A stretch of 42,982 nt of DNA from an uncultured Ruminococcus sp. (lineage in GTDB: Bacteria > Bacillota_A > Clostridia > Oscillospirales > Ruminococcaceae), in assembly GCA_900315975.1 (NCBI GenBank), contig ONBA01000023.1, positions 1 to 42,982 of the forward strand, read 5' to 3'. Made by a program: the position numbers and the translations under genes. This document shows positions 1-6,806 of the stretch, piece after piece; positions within the stretch are counted from its first letter, which is position 1; the number at the start of each line of letters is the position of its first letter. Under the pieces are notes generated by a model. That model saw nothing but the letters and a program-made list of their open reading frames with translations. It was not told the DNA's origin and ran no database searches.

Positions 1-126
1 TTTCAAGGATTTTGGTCCCTCTTTTTCGACCATAACGTCAATCACGTGACCGTCTATGCGGAGCTTTACGCCCCCGAACGGATAACTGAGCTTGTTTTCA
101 ACTTTTTTCCATTCTTCCTGTGTCAT
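1..126 (-). CDS. hypothetical phage-type protein, 3' end cut by window edge
   Basis: An open frame of 42 codons begins at an ATG at 124-126 on the minus strand, preceded by a good GGAGG ribosome binding site, and runs off the left edge without a stop. The visible protein starts MTQEEWKKVENKLSYPF and is charged and soluble. It lies 4 bp downstream of the DUF6906 gene in the same direction, so it is almost certainly part of the same transposition operon of the Mu-like element. I do not recognise the family from 42 residues. Reality of the gene is well supported by start site and spacing; function is unknown. Confidence 0.65.
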   Translation of the reverse strand, partial: MTQEEWKKVENKLSYPFGGVKLRIDGHVIDVMVEKEGPKSLK

Positions 127-130
127 ATAT

Positions 131-289
131 TTACCTCCATTTCGGAATAACTTTTGTTTGCCCTGTGAAACGGCTTATAAGCTCCATTTCCGTGCTGGTA
201 TTCTTTACGATGAGCCAGTCCTCAGGAGCAAGGTTATAGCTTCTGAGAAATTCTCTCTGTGCCTTCGTTGGCTTCTTTCCGTGTCTCAT
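131..289 (-). CDS. DUF6906 family small phage protein (52 aa)
   Basis: This short gene encodes 52 residues starting MRHGKKPTKAQREFLRSYNL, with a central PEDWLIVKNT segment and a basic end. The pattern GKKPT-x-x-Q then WLVVKxT is characteristic of DUF6906, a small family found in Firmicutes prophages and Mu-like elements. Its function is not known. The start codon overlaps the stop of the upstream ATPase gene as ATGA (286-289), and AGGAGG lies just before it, so the two are translationally coupled. It probably has an accessory role in transposition or early phage growth; that is inferred from its place in the operon only. Confidence 0.8.
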   Translation of the reverse strand: MRHGKKPTKAQREFLRSYNLAPEDWLIVKNTSTEMELISRFTGQTKVIPKWR

Positions 290-1449
290 GTTTCCTCCTG
301 ATTCATATACTCTTTAACCTTCTTTAAAAGCTCGTTTAAATTATCAAAATGTATATTTGATTTCTTAGCTTCCTTAATAAGAGCATCAAGATCATATTTT
401 CCCAAATTATATGCATTTTTAAAGATAAACATCGCTCTACGCTGTCCAAGATCTGATGTTGTAGCTATACAGTGAAGAAACATTAGCTCACGTATCATAT
501 TTTGTTTTTCAAGCTGAGGATAAAGCATTTTCGTGTCTTCAAACTGTATATTTGAAGCTGTATATGTAGATTCAGTTACGAATCTGCTGCTTACCTGAAC
601 TCTGTCGCTCATATATCTTCCGTTAAATTTGTTGTAAAAGCATGGATTGCCAAGAAAAGCAAGTCCAACGCTTTCTCCTCTTGATTCAAAGTAATCAGGA
701 ATCGCTCTTAATGCGTTTACAGCAGGATATGTTAACTCCTGAGCTTCGTCAACTATTATAAGCATTCCGTCATGAAGCCGTGAGAACACTTCTTTTTTTA
801 TGCGGCGGTTATTACTGTCATTGATACCAAGTCCTTCAGCAAGAAGTGAAAGCACATCTCCGGGACTTTTATTATACACGCCTGCTGTTATAACAACTGT
901 TTTTGTAGGATTATCCTTTGCATATTTCTGAATAGTTTTGGTCTTGCCGATACCGGCATCACCTGTAATAACAGCACAGCCTCCGAGAACGTGAACATTT
1001 CTCAGTCTTTCATATATCATTTGAGAGATAGTTGTTGGTGCATACTCAACAGGAGTAAAAACATCAGGAAGTTGAAGCTTTGCTTCTTTGATTTTAAAGT
1101 ATTCTGCAAGCTTATCGAAAATATCGTTGACCTTGCCTTTATATGTTGCTCTGCGGAGCGTAGATATTATTGTCGCATTCACACCTGCCTTAGCTGCTGC
1201 TTTACTCTGCGAGCCTTCCGATGCTATCAGACGTTCAAATTCTCTGATTATCCTGATCTGTTCTTCATCGTATACTGAAAAGGCATATTCTCTTGCATTG
1301 AAGAAACTTTCGGCTTTACTGAGTGATTCTTTGTGCCCTGAGCAAGCTGCTTCAAAGCTTGGAGCAGTCATTCCTACTACACAGCAGATCTTATTATTAT
1401 CAATGCCAAGTTCCTTGGCTAATGCTAATGATTTTTCTTTAATATCCAT
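286..1449 (-). CDS. MuB-like AAA+ ATPase, DNA transposition protein
   Basis: This 387-aa protein is the ATP-dependent target-DNA binding and transposase activator of a Mu-type element. Residues about 75-115 form a helix-turn-helix region (SQSKAAAKAGVNATIIS) like the N-terminal domain of MuB. The AAA+ core follows, with Walker A GDAGIGKT near residue 163 and Walker B MLIIVDEAQ near 230. The gene begins 2 bp after the transposase stop and its own stop overlaps the DUF6906 start, so three or four genes form one operon. TniB and ExeA ATPases are related, but the N-terminal HTH and the phage-type neighbours favour MuB. The family is confident; activity is inferred from intact motifs. Confidence 0.9.
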   Translation of the reverse strand: MDIKEKSLALAKELGIDNNKICCVVGMTAPSFEAACSGHKESLSKAESFFNAREYAFSVYDEEQIRIIREFERLIASEGSQSKAAAKAGVNATIISTLRRATYKGKVNDIFDKLAEYFKIKEAKLQLPDVFTPVEYAPTTISQMIYERLRNVHVLGGCAVITGDAGIGKTKTIQKYAKDNPTKTVVITAGVYNKSPGDVLSLLAEGLGINDSNNRRIKKEVFSRLHDGMLIIVDEAQELTYPAVNALRAIPDYFESRGESVGLAFLGNPCFYNKFNGRYMSDRVQVSSRFVTESTYTASNIQFEDTKMLYPQLEKQNMIRELMFLHCIATTSDLGQRRAMFIFKNAYNLGKYDLDALIKEAKKSNIHFDNLNELLKKVKEYMNQEET

Positions 1450-1451
1450 TT

Positions 1452-3458
1452 TTAAGCTCCTTTCGCTTTCTCAATTCTGTCATTTGCTGCTTTTAGTGCC
1501 ATTAATTCATCTGATATTGATACAGATGTTATGTTCTCTCTGCCTGGTATCTGAGAGTTCAATTCAGCAGCAGTGATAGGTTTAACTGTTTTTGGACGTT
1601 TTACAACCATTTTATCAATGTTCGCAGCAGCTTCATTGATTCTCGCTGCAAGCACGTCAATGGCTTCTGAGTCAGTGAATGAATTGACCATTTGTTTGAT
1701 GAACTTCTTATTACGGTTGACATCTGCCATTGCTCCTGCAATTTTGTTTCTGCCCTCATCGGTATTGGCAAGATACGGAACGTTAAGAAAGTCGGCTCTT
1801 TTATATATCCAGAGGAACTTGTCAGTTGCTTTATCATACACTCGAACTTCATCAAGCTTTGCAGGATCGTAACGAACATATACTTCCTTACCGACATTAA
1901 AGACAGTTTCATCATTTTTGAACCATATCTTTTTGCCGTAAAGTTCAATACATACGCCATTTCGCTTAATTTGCTGATAACGTGTTGTTCGAGCAAGGAG
2001 TAATGCGAGGTCTTCATCTGATGCATCACGGAATACAACTTCATCAGAATTAATACTCTCGTTCCAGACATCAAGGCGTGTCATTCCAGCGTATTTATGT
2101 TCTTTACCGCCGTATTCACGGCAGTTATATCCGCCGTTTATGAGTACGCTCAGAAGTTCAGATATTTCATTATCAGTTGGAATATCTCCGTTTTTAACTC
2201 TTTTAGCGTGTCCTTCGGGTCTTTCAAGGATAGTTCCGCCGGAATATCCGCTGAATGCCTTTGAGATAAATTCCTTGAAAGTGTAGAAATAACGCTCGAT
2301 ATTCTTTGCCTTAGCATTCTTGACAAGTGCATTTGTCATTGTAATGCCAAGCAGTTCAAGAATCCTTGGAGGATCATCCTCCTTATTCCAGCTTGCTTTA
2401 GTTCTGTGACCTCTGCCTGCGATATCGTGAGTAAGAAATTCAGAACCGTTGTCGAAATATACTCCCAGTGGAATTCCGTAGCCATTCATTCTTGCTGCTC
2501 TTATTGCAAGCAGCGTTGACTGCGAGCAGGGGTGATCGCACAAGTTCCAACCGACTATGACGCCACTTTTTGCATCCATAAATGCTGTAAGCGAGAGCCT
2601 GTGCGGTTTGCCTTCCGGCGACATTGAGATAACATCAAGAGTATGGTTGTCCGCTATCCATATATCGTTGGCATTCAGATCGGTATAGTCTCGCTCTATG
2701 TATTCAAGATACTTATCAAAGCAGGCTTTCTGACCTTTCCGTGTGAATGCAATAACACAGTCAGGAATTTCATTTTTAACACGCCTTCTGAATGTCTTTT
2801 CAGAAGGTATATCGTCATAAAGCTCAGGATAATACGTTTTCACCCACGCTTTGACATCTTTGTAGCAACGGCTTAGAGTTGGCTGACTGCTTATAAGATA
2901 TATTCTTGTAAACATTTTCCATACAAAATCATCTATGGAATTATAGCCTTTCCTCCACTGTCCTCGCTTGTCGAGCAAACCGTCATAGTCATTGTTTCTG
3001 AATGCAGTGTATTTCCTGTAGAGAATATCAGATGATATCCTGAAATCCTCGCCGTATTTTACTCTGCACATTCCGCAGAAGTCTGCATCGAAGTCAAGCT
3101 TGCTCTTGTACTTTTCACGCATTTCCTGCCATTCTCTTAATATACTGCACCACAGTGCTATTTCGTCACGCTGATTTTCGGTATATTCTTCCAATGGCTT
3201 TTTAATGACCTTTTTAGAAGTCTTTAAAGCAGGAAGCTCTTTAAGCTCAGGAGCTGTACCTGTTTCCTTATGCAACTGCTTTCGGTATTTGATTTGCAAA
3301 TCTTCCGGAAGAGCTGTTACAGGTATACAGTATTTTGGTCTGCCTTTGCTATTGATTTCTTGAAAGCTTTGAAGTTTATTATCTTTACAGAGTTTCTTAA
3401 TATATTGCTCAGAGCAACCTTTCAGTTCAGCGACTTCTTTTACAGTTAAGTATTCCAT
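1452..3458 (-). CDS. Mu-like DDE transposase (MuA type)
   Basis: This 668-aa protein cuts and joins the ends of the element. The start is placed at the ATG at 3456-3458 because GGAGAG lies just upstream and the protein then opens with an excisionase-like HTH (MEYLTVKEVAELKGCSEQYI). A longer frame to 3515 exists but lacks a good start. The integrase core carries the expected acidic triad: D near residue 268 (WIADNHTLDV), D near 335 (YFDNGSEF) and E near 388 (AKNIERYF). A Mu-type C-terminal beta-barrel region follows. Length and domain order match MuA, and no disruption is visible, so it may be active. Upstream are a structured leader and one copy of a duplicated hairpin cassette. Confidence 0.93.
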   Translation of the reverse strand: MEYLTVKEVAELKGCSEQYIKKLCKDNKLQSFQEINSKGRPKYCIPVTALPEDLQIKYRKQLHKETGTAPELKELPALKTSKKVIKKPLEEYTENQRDEIALWCSILREWQEMREKYKSKLDFDADFCGMCRVKYGEDFRISSDILYRKYTAFRNNDYDGLLDKRGQWRKGYNSIDDFVWKMFTRIYLISSQPTLSRCYKDVKAWVKTYYPELYDDIPSEKTFRRRVKNEIPDCVIAFTRKGQKACFDKYLEYIERDYTDLNANDIWIADNHTLDVISMSPEGKPHRLSLTAFMDAKSGVIVGWNLCDHPCSQSTLLAIRAARMNGYGIPLGVYFDNGSEFLTHDIAGRGHRTKASWNKEDDPPRILELLGITMTNALVKNAKAKNIERYFYTFKEFISKAFSGYSGGTILERPEGHAKRVKNGDIPTDNEISELLSVLINGGYNCREYGGKEHKYAGMTRLDVWNESINSDEVVFRDASDEDLALLLARTTRYQQIKRNGVCIELYGKKIWFKNDETVFNVGKEVYVRYDPAKLDEVRVYDKATDKFLWIYKRADFLNVPYLANTDEGRNKIAGAMADVNRNKKFIKQMVNSFTDSEAIDVLAARINEAAANIDKMVVKRPKTVKPITAAELNSQIPGRENITSVSISDELMALKAANDRIEKAKGA

Positions 3459-3503
3459 TATCTCTCCTTTCCGTAGGAGCAGGACGCTCCTGCAAAATTT
3501 TTC

Positions 3504-3532
3504 TTGACGATTCAAGGAAACTGTGATATACT
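3504..3532 (+). promoter_or_regulatory. sigma-A promoter driving a structured leader or small RNA
   Basis: TTGACG at 3504-3509 and TATACT at 3527-3532 are separated by exactly 17 bp on the plus strand. The predicted transcript starts near 3539, about 185 nt before the next plus-strand gene at 3723, and passes through three hairpins on the way. It also points away from the divergent transposase gene. Confidence 0.6.
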
Positions 3533-3578
3533 ATACATGAACATTTTGATAAGCCGTTACGCTGTATCACTTGTCCAA

Positions 3579-3616
3579 TGCCGGTCTTTGAGTGTCGTTA
3601 CCACTCTCAGACCGGT
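3579..3616. other. imperfect hairpin upstream of the cassette
   Basis: Complementary arms, about GCCGGTCTTTGAGTG and CACTCTCAGACCGG, surround a short loop, giving 6 bp, two mismatches and 5 or more bp. It sits directly before hairpin cassette copy 1 and would be the first of three stem-loops in a plus-strand transcript from the promoter at 3504. No T-rich tail follows, so it is not a standard terminator. Confidence 0.5.
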
Positions 3617-3626
3617 TTAGTTTATC

Positions 3627-3696
3627 AGTCTGCCTCATCAGTGCCGGTAGACTATCTCCGGCAGACAGCGGAGCTTATCCGCTGTTTCGGCTATTC
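3627..3696. repeat. 70-bp two-hairpin cassette, copy 1
   Basis: This direct repeat matches 4168-4237 at 68 of 70 bases. It holds two stem-loops: TGCCGG/CCGGCA around a 10-nt loop, and ACAGCGGA/TCCGCTGT around a 5-nt loop. An alternative outer pairing GTCTGCC/GGCAGAC is also possible. Both differences between the copies fall in the loop of the second hairpin, which suggests that the stem is under selection. Copy 1 lies in the leader between the transposase and the plus-strand gene at 3723. Confidence 0.85.
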
Positions 3697-3722
3697 AGAT
3701 TCATAGATAAGGATGATGATAA

Positions 3723-4034
3723 ATGATTAACGAGGATTTTTCAAACATACATATGACAGGAAAAGAAATATTTGCTTTAAGAAGAATGAGATTTCATCTT
3801 CCTGTGAAATGTAGTGAAGTGGTAAAAAATCTAATCTCATACAAATATGCTGATTATACCGAATATATAGTTGAGAATAGATCAAGACGTCCCGGAAGTA
3901 ATAAAGCACGTATAACAGAAAAAGGAATAGCATTTTTAAAGTATCGTGATGCTGAGTTTGTAAAGAATTACCTTTTTGATATTGTGAATTTTGCAATAGC
4001 ATTGGCAGCTTTAATTATTTCAATAATGAAATGA
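3723..4034 (+). CDS. small wHTH-like protein with C-terminal membrane helix
   Basis: This 103-aa protein starts at ATG 3723 after an AAGGATGATGA ribosome binding site. The first two thirds are basic and look like a small winged-helix domain (SEVVKNLISYKYADY, then ARITEKGIAFLKYRD). The last 20 residues, IVNFAIALAALIISIMK, form one hydrophobic helix with a short cytoplasmic end. Proteins with this layout occur in Firmicutes prophages, without a known function. Its 3' end overlaps by 20 bp the 3' end of a 42-aa gene on the other strand. The gene looks real; a membrane-tethered DNA-binding role is only inferred. Confidence 0.7.
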   Translation: MINEDFSNIHMTGKEIFALRRMRFHLPVKCSEVVKNLISYKYADYTEYIVENRSRRPGSNKARITEKGIAFLKYRDAEFVKNYLFDIVNFAIALAALIISIMK

Positions 4035-4143
4035 TAATTGCTGCGATAGCTATAATCGAAGTAGCGATTTTTAAAACAACTGCTTCATAGGCGAATTGTT
4101 CGTCTCGTTTCTTTTTCGCTTCTTCCTTCGATAAATATTCCAT
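4015..4143 (-). CDS. 42-aa single-pass membrane protein
   Basis: The ATG at 4141-4143 follows a perfect AGGAGG site by a short spacer. The protein begins MEYLSKEEAKKKRDEQFAYE, a charged head, and ends in a hydrophobic helix ATSIIAIAAIIISLLK. It fits the many small membrane proteins encoded in phage early regions; the function is unknown. The stop at 4015 lies inside the convergent plus-strand gene. The tails of the two proteins, AALIISIMK and AAIIISLLK, are almost the same because they are read from opposite arms of an imperfect palindrome. Hairpin cassette copy 2 lies directly upstream. Confidence 0.65.
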   Translation of the reverse strand: MEYLSKEEAKKKRDEQFAYEAVVLKIATSIIAIAAIIISLLK

Positions 4144-4167
4144 ACACATACCTCCTATTCTTTTAAT

Positions 4168-4237
4168 AGTCTGCCTCATCAGTGCCGGTAGACTATCTCC
4201 GGCAGACAGCGGAGTTTGTCCGCTGTTTCGGCTATTC
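4168..4237. repeat. 70-bp two-hairpin cassette, copy 2
   Basis: This is the second copy of the sequence at 3627-3696, with two mismatches, both in the loop of the second hairpin. It starts inside the last codons of the 65-aa minus-strand gene (stop TAG at 4232-4234) and ends just before the ribosome binding site of the 42-aa gene. Read on the minus strand, each copy therefore forms the leader of a downstream gene: here the 42-aa protein, at copy 1 the transposase. Confidence 0.85.
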
Positions 4238-4429
4238 TTCTATATATACTTCACATTCACCGAGCAGGTCGATGATGTCTCTTGTGTATCCGACAATGCC
4301 TTCGTATCTGAGCCATACGTCCAGTATCTCAGTCACAGGATACTCTTTCTTGATCTGTTCAAAGCTGTCATAATTACAGCCGTATGTTTCGTTAAAAGCT
4401 TCTATGATCTTGTTCTGCATATTCATCAC
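4232..4429 (-). CDS. hypothetical phage protein (about 65 aa)
   Basis: This short acidic protein contains EAFNETYGCNYDSFEQIKKE and ends GECEVYIEE. The longest frame starts with GTG at 4429 and overlaps the stop of the upstream gene. ATG codons at 4426 and 4420 are alternative starts, and AAAAGG lies just upstream. No domain is recognised. It sits third in a leftward operon behind the Xre regulator and the 128-aa protein, with overlapping stop and start signals that indicate coupled translation. It is probably an early-region phage gene; no function can be given. Confidence 0.6.
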   Translation of the reverse strand: MMNMQNKIIEAFNETYGCNYDSFEQIKKEYPVTEILDVWLRYEGIVGYTRDIIDLLGECEVYIEE

Positions 4430-4812
4430 CTTTTCCAGTATTCTTTCGTATTAGGTGTACTTCCTATTGCTGCATGGTAGAAATATTTCTGAGCCTGCTG
4501 AATGTTTCCGAAGTAATGACCTGCTCTGACTCCGAATCCGTTTTTCTCAATTGTCCATACGACATACTGTTCGGAAGCGTTCAGGTTCTCGGCAATACAG
4601 CAGTCGTTCCATATTCCAAAGACTATGTAATTCTGGATATTGCTGCCGATATGCACATTCTCTTTTACGAGGTCAAGATCATCAGGCTCAAAGCCTGATC
4701 TCTCATAATCCCGGAGCTTGCACAATGCACCGTACATCTCACTGGTACATTCTTTGAAGTCGATACCTTTGACGCTCCATGTGCCGTCAGGCTTTATCTC
4801 TGTAAGCATCAT
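4426..4812 (-). CDS. hypothetical phage protein with YGALCKLRDYE motif
   Basis: This 128-aa soluble protein contains EMYGALCKLRDYERSGFEPDDLDLV near residues 27-50. That segment resembles a short module, LYGxLxxLKDYExTGLxPxE, common in uncharacterised Firmicutes phage proteins. The remainder (IVFGIWNDCCIAENLN, VVWTIEKNGFGVRAGHYFG) is not recognised but has the pattern of a compact mixed alpha/beta fold. Its ATG overlaps the stop of the upstream Xre gene (4812-4814), so the two are coupled. The gene is probably real; the role is unknown. Confidence 0.65.
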   Translation of the reverse strand: MMLTEIKPDGTWSVKGIDFKECTSEMYGALCKLRDYERSGFEPDDLDLVKENVHIGSNIQNYIVFGIWNDCCIAENLNASEQYVVWTIEKNGFGVRAGHYFGNIQQAQKYFYHAAIGSTPNTKEYWKR

Positions 4813-5024
4813 CAGCTCACCTTCTTTTCTGCAAGATTCAGTAATTCCTTTTGCGGAAGACTGAGGGCACTTGCGAACACCAGCAGCATACTTGACTTCG
4901 GTGAGAGTTGATCTCGCTCTACACGGGATATATACCCCTGTGTGGTCATTGTCTTTTCCGCCAGTTCCGGCTGGGTAAGTCCCAGCTCCTGACGGCGGTT
5001 TCTTATTCTGTTTCCTAAGGTCAT
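4812..5024 (-). CDS. Xre-family HTH regulator (70 aa)
   Basis: This is a compact Cro/CI-type DNA-binding protein: MTLGNRIRNRRQELGLTQPE opens the HTH, followed by the recognition helix region TTQGYISRVERDQ. The longer frame to 5138 was rejected because ATG 5022-5024 has GAAAGGA upstream and gives a normal Xre start. It is divergent from the DUF2513 gene at 5086, leaving 61 bp that probably hold its operator. It heads a leftward operon with the 128-aa and 65-aa genes. In the logic of Mu-like phages it could be the Ner or Cro counterpart to the larger regulator at 5876; this is inferred from position. Confidence 0.85.
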   Translation of the reverse strand: MTLGNRIRNRRQELGLTQPELAEKTMTTQGYISRVERDQLSPKSSMLLVFASALSLPQKELLNLAEKKVS

Positions 5025-5085
5025 ATTATCATTCCTTTCATTCGGGAGTGGTTTTTGATAGATTATAGTGGAAGGGGGGATAAAA

Positions 5086-5454
5086 ATGAAACTTGATCCC
5101 GATTGCATACGAGATATTCTGTTTGTAGTTGAAGACAAAACAGGATATCAAGTTTACACAAGTGCTTATGAAGTTGCTGAGAGCATAAACAAATATCCTC
5201 ATGATGTTGTTATGTACCATATTGATCAATGTGAAATGTACGGCTTTTTTACTAAGGTACAACATTATCAGAATGGTGATGATGATTCTACAATTTATGA
5301 CCTATCACCTAAGGGACACGAATTTATCAGGAACATTCGCTCCGATAATGTCTGGAATAAAATAAAGGAGAATGCTAAATCATTTGGAGGATTCTCCATA
5401 TCCATTTTAGGCGAACTTGCAAAATCAATAATAACATCTAAACTGAAATTCTAA
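5086..5454 (+). CDS. DUF2513 family protein
   Basis: The protein of 122 aa starts MKLDPDCIRDILFVVED after a GGGGGA ribosome binding site; the upstream ATG at 5068 is less likely. The opening pattern and the later YHIDQCEMYGFF, LSPKGHEFIRNIRSD and a hydrophobic end are typical of DUF2513, a winged-helix-like family common in phages and mobile elements. The role is unknown, but DNA binding or regulation is commonly assumed. It lies divergent from the small Xre gene, and its last 17 bp overlap the end of the minus-strand membrane protein gene. Confidence 0.85.
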   Translation: MKLDPDCIRDILFVVEDKTGYQVYTSAYEVAESINKYPHDVVMYHIDQCEMYGFFTKVQHYQNGDDDSTIYDLSPKGHEFIRNIRSDNVWNKIKENAKSFGGFSISILGELAKSIITSKLKF

Positions 5455-5626
5455 ACCAATGCGTTATAACGTATCGGATGCAATCTTTGATTTCTTCGTC
5501 AGTCGGAGCGATCTTGTTTTGGTCTATCCAATACGTTAGTGAAAGCGTAGTTATTTTCCATTTTAGCGCTATTATTCCAAACACTATTACAAGGAGAATT
5601 AAAAAAACAATCAATAGTTTAATCAT
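5438..5626 (-). CDS. small membrane protein (62 aa)
   Basis: The start is placed at ATG 5624-5626, preceded by AGAGGAG at normal spacing. Residues 1-23 form a strong N-terminal membrane helix (MIKLLIVFLILLVIVFGIIA), and a short soluble tail with TDEEIKDCIRYVITHW follows. No family is recognised. It lies directly downstream of a 21-codon ORF and a consensus promoter at 5786-5814, so it is probably expressed from the lysogeny control region of the element. Its 3' end overlaps the convergent DUF2513 gene by 17 bp. Confidence 0.6.
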   Translation of the reverse strand: MIKLLIVFLILLVIVFGIIALKWKITTLSLTYWIDQNKIAPTDEEIKDCIRYVITHWFRISV

Positions 5627-5630
5627 ACGC

Positions 5631-5696
5631 TTAACTCCTCTTAGCCTGTTCCGCTGCAACCGGAGCAGGCTTTCTCCTTCTTAATTTTACTTTCAT
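5631..5696 (-). CDS. 21-aa arginine-rich peptide ORF
   Basis: This tiny frame encodes MKVKLRRRKPAPVAAEQAKR plus a final S. It starts at ATG 5694-5696, behind an AAAGGAATG sequence, and stops 4 bp before the start of the 62-aa membrane protein gene. It is the first possible gene after the consensus minus-strand promoter at 5786-5814. It could be a leader peptide whose translation couples to the next gene, or a chance ORF. Length alone gives no proof. Confidence 0.35.
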   Translation of the reverse strand: MKVKLRRRKPAPVAAEQAKRS

Positions 5697-5785
5697 AAAA
5701 AATTCATTCCTTTCTATTTACTTTTTTAGTTGCTTGTGGTAGAATTATCGTAGGGTTTTTATGCCCTGAGATATTCGTCAGTAAT

Positions 5786-5814
5786 ATTATAGTACATTTT
5801 AATTCAACTGTCAA
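5786..5814 (-). promoter_or_regulatory. perfect consensus sigma-A promoter
   Basis: On the minus strand TTGACA (5809-5814) and TATAAT (5786-5791) are separated by exactly 17 bp. It would transcribe the 21-aa and 62-aa ORFs. The spacer and -10 box overlap the left arm of an inverted repeat, so it is probably repressed by one of the nearby Xre proteins. Confidence 0.8.
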
Positions 5815-5841
5815 GCAACAAAAGTTCAATTTTAATGTACT
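5791..5841. promoter_or_regulatory. operator-like inverted repeat
   Basis: Two 19-bp arms at 5791-5809 and 5823-5841 are inverted copies with 16 of 19 positions matching (AGTACATT, two mismatches, AATT, one mismatch, AACT). The left arm covers the minus-strand promoter and the right arm lies 35 bp before the Xre gene at 5876. This is the expected place and shape of a phage repressor operator. Confidence 0.65.
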
Positions 5842-5875
5842 TTGTTGAAATTCACAAAAATTTAGGAGGATTTTT

Positions 5876-6343
5876 ATGAATTATTCACTATTTGAAAAAC
5901 TATGCAAAGACAAAGGCACAACACCAACGGCTCTTTCTAAAAAATTAGGGTTGAGCAAAGGAAATACCAGTAACTGGAAAAATGGTGGTAATCCAAGTGT
6001 TGATATATTATGCAAATTAGCAGATGAATTAAACTGTACCACAGATGAGCTTTTAGGACGGGAAAGCTCAAGCACACCTAAAAAGTGTAATGCATACTCA
6101 CAAAACATAAGCATGGGAAATATTAGCAATGGAACTGTTTCTAATAACGCAGGAGATAATATCATAGTGAATAATTCAGCTACTCTGCCTACGATCCATT
6201 TTAAGGATTCAGAATATGCAGAAGTATATGCTGAAATTATAGACCAACTTGAAAGTCTGGATACCTCCTCACGATTCAATACCCTTTACAAGATTAAGCG
6301 CCTTCTTGAAGATAACTGCACTGAAAAAAAAAACAGTAAATAA
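5876..6343 (+). CDS. Xre-family repressor-like regulator (155 aa)
   Basis: The N-terminal 65 residues are a typical HTH_3 domain (LFEKLCKDKGTTPTALSKKL, then KGNTSNWKNGGNPSVDILCK). A linker with NISMGNISNGTVSNN and GDNIIVNNSA and a helical C-terminal part follow. AGGAGG lies 7 bp before the ATG. It faces away from the transposase and sits at the outer end of the element, as the Mu c repressor does, so it is the likely lysogeny repressor. No LexA-type peptidase domain is present. The last codons contain a run of ten A (6324-6333), after which the downstream frame continues as a membrane protein. Confidence 0.85.
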   Translation: MNYSLFEKLCKDKGTTPTALSKKLGLSKGNTSNWKNGGNPSVDILCKLADELNCTTDELLGRESSSTPKKCNAYSQNISMGNISNGTVSNNAGDNIIVNNSATLPTIHFKDSEYAEVYAEIIDQLESLDTSSRFNTLYKIKRLLEDNCTEKKNSK

Positions 6344-6806
6344 CTTTATAACAAATGCCGTTGGTGAAAATATTACAATTAATAATGTTGCCGAGTACAT
6401 TCTTGGTAACATAAAATTATGTAGATTAATCATCGCTTTTCTTTTTGCAATAGGAGCTATCTCTTGTATGTATGATATCTTAAAAATATCAGTAGCTCAT
6501 TTATTCCCATACATTTCCGGAGATTTTTCTTTATTTAATATATCTGAACTGCCATTTTTCTGTAGTGTGGTCTTCTGCTTTTTTATGATTTTTTATTCAA
6601 AAAAGCATCATTCATTCATAAGTTTAGCAGTTTCTGCTCTGCTCATGGCTGTGTCATTCGTTCTAAGAGTATTCTCGGCAGATATGGAACTGATAAACGA
6701 TATCACCATTATCCCAATTTCGATGGGTGGTGTATCAATTATTCTATTGCTCATGTTTGAAAAAATAAGTACACCTAAGGGAAATAAGCCTATACATAAA
6801 GTATAA
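6249..6806 (+). CDS. membrane protein frame overlapping the repressor end
   Basis: This open frame begins inside the repressor gene in the +1 frame, and the only start codon before the membrane part is a weak TTG at 6249. After the A10 run it encodes NNFITNAVGENITINNVAEY and then about four membrane helices (LIIAFLFAIGAISCMYDIL, FFCSVVFCFFMIFY, FISLAVSALLMAVSFVL, ISMGGVSIILLLMF). The motif GENITINN resembles GDNIIVNN in the repressor. No ribosome binding site or start is seen near 6344, so expression may depend on slippage at A10 producing a repressor-membrane fusion, or on re-initiation. No family is recognised. Confidence 0.5.
   Translation: MKVWIPPHDSIPFTRLSAFLKITALKKKTVNNFITNAVGENITINNVAEYILGNIKLCRLIIAFLFAIGAISCMYDILKISVAHLFPYISGDFSLFNISELPFFCSVVFCFFMIFYSKKHHSFISLAVSALLMAVSFVLRVFSADMELINDITIIPISMGGVSIILLLMFEKISTPKGNKPIHKV

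Noticed and set aside
1601..2074. Alternative minus-strand ORF inside the transposase
   Set aside because: It is a shadow frame of the DDE transposase, whose conserved motifs run through the same bases.
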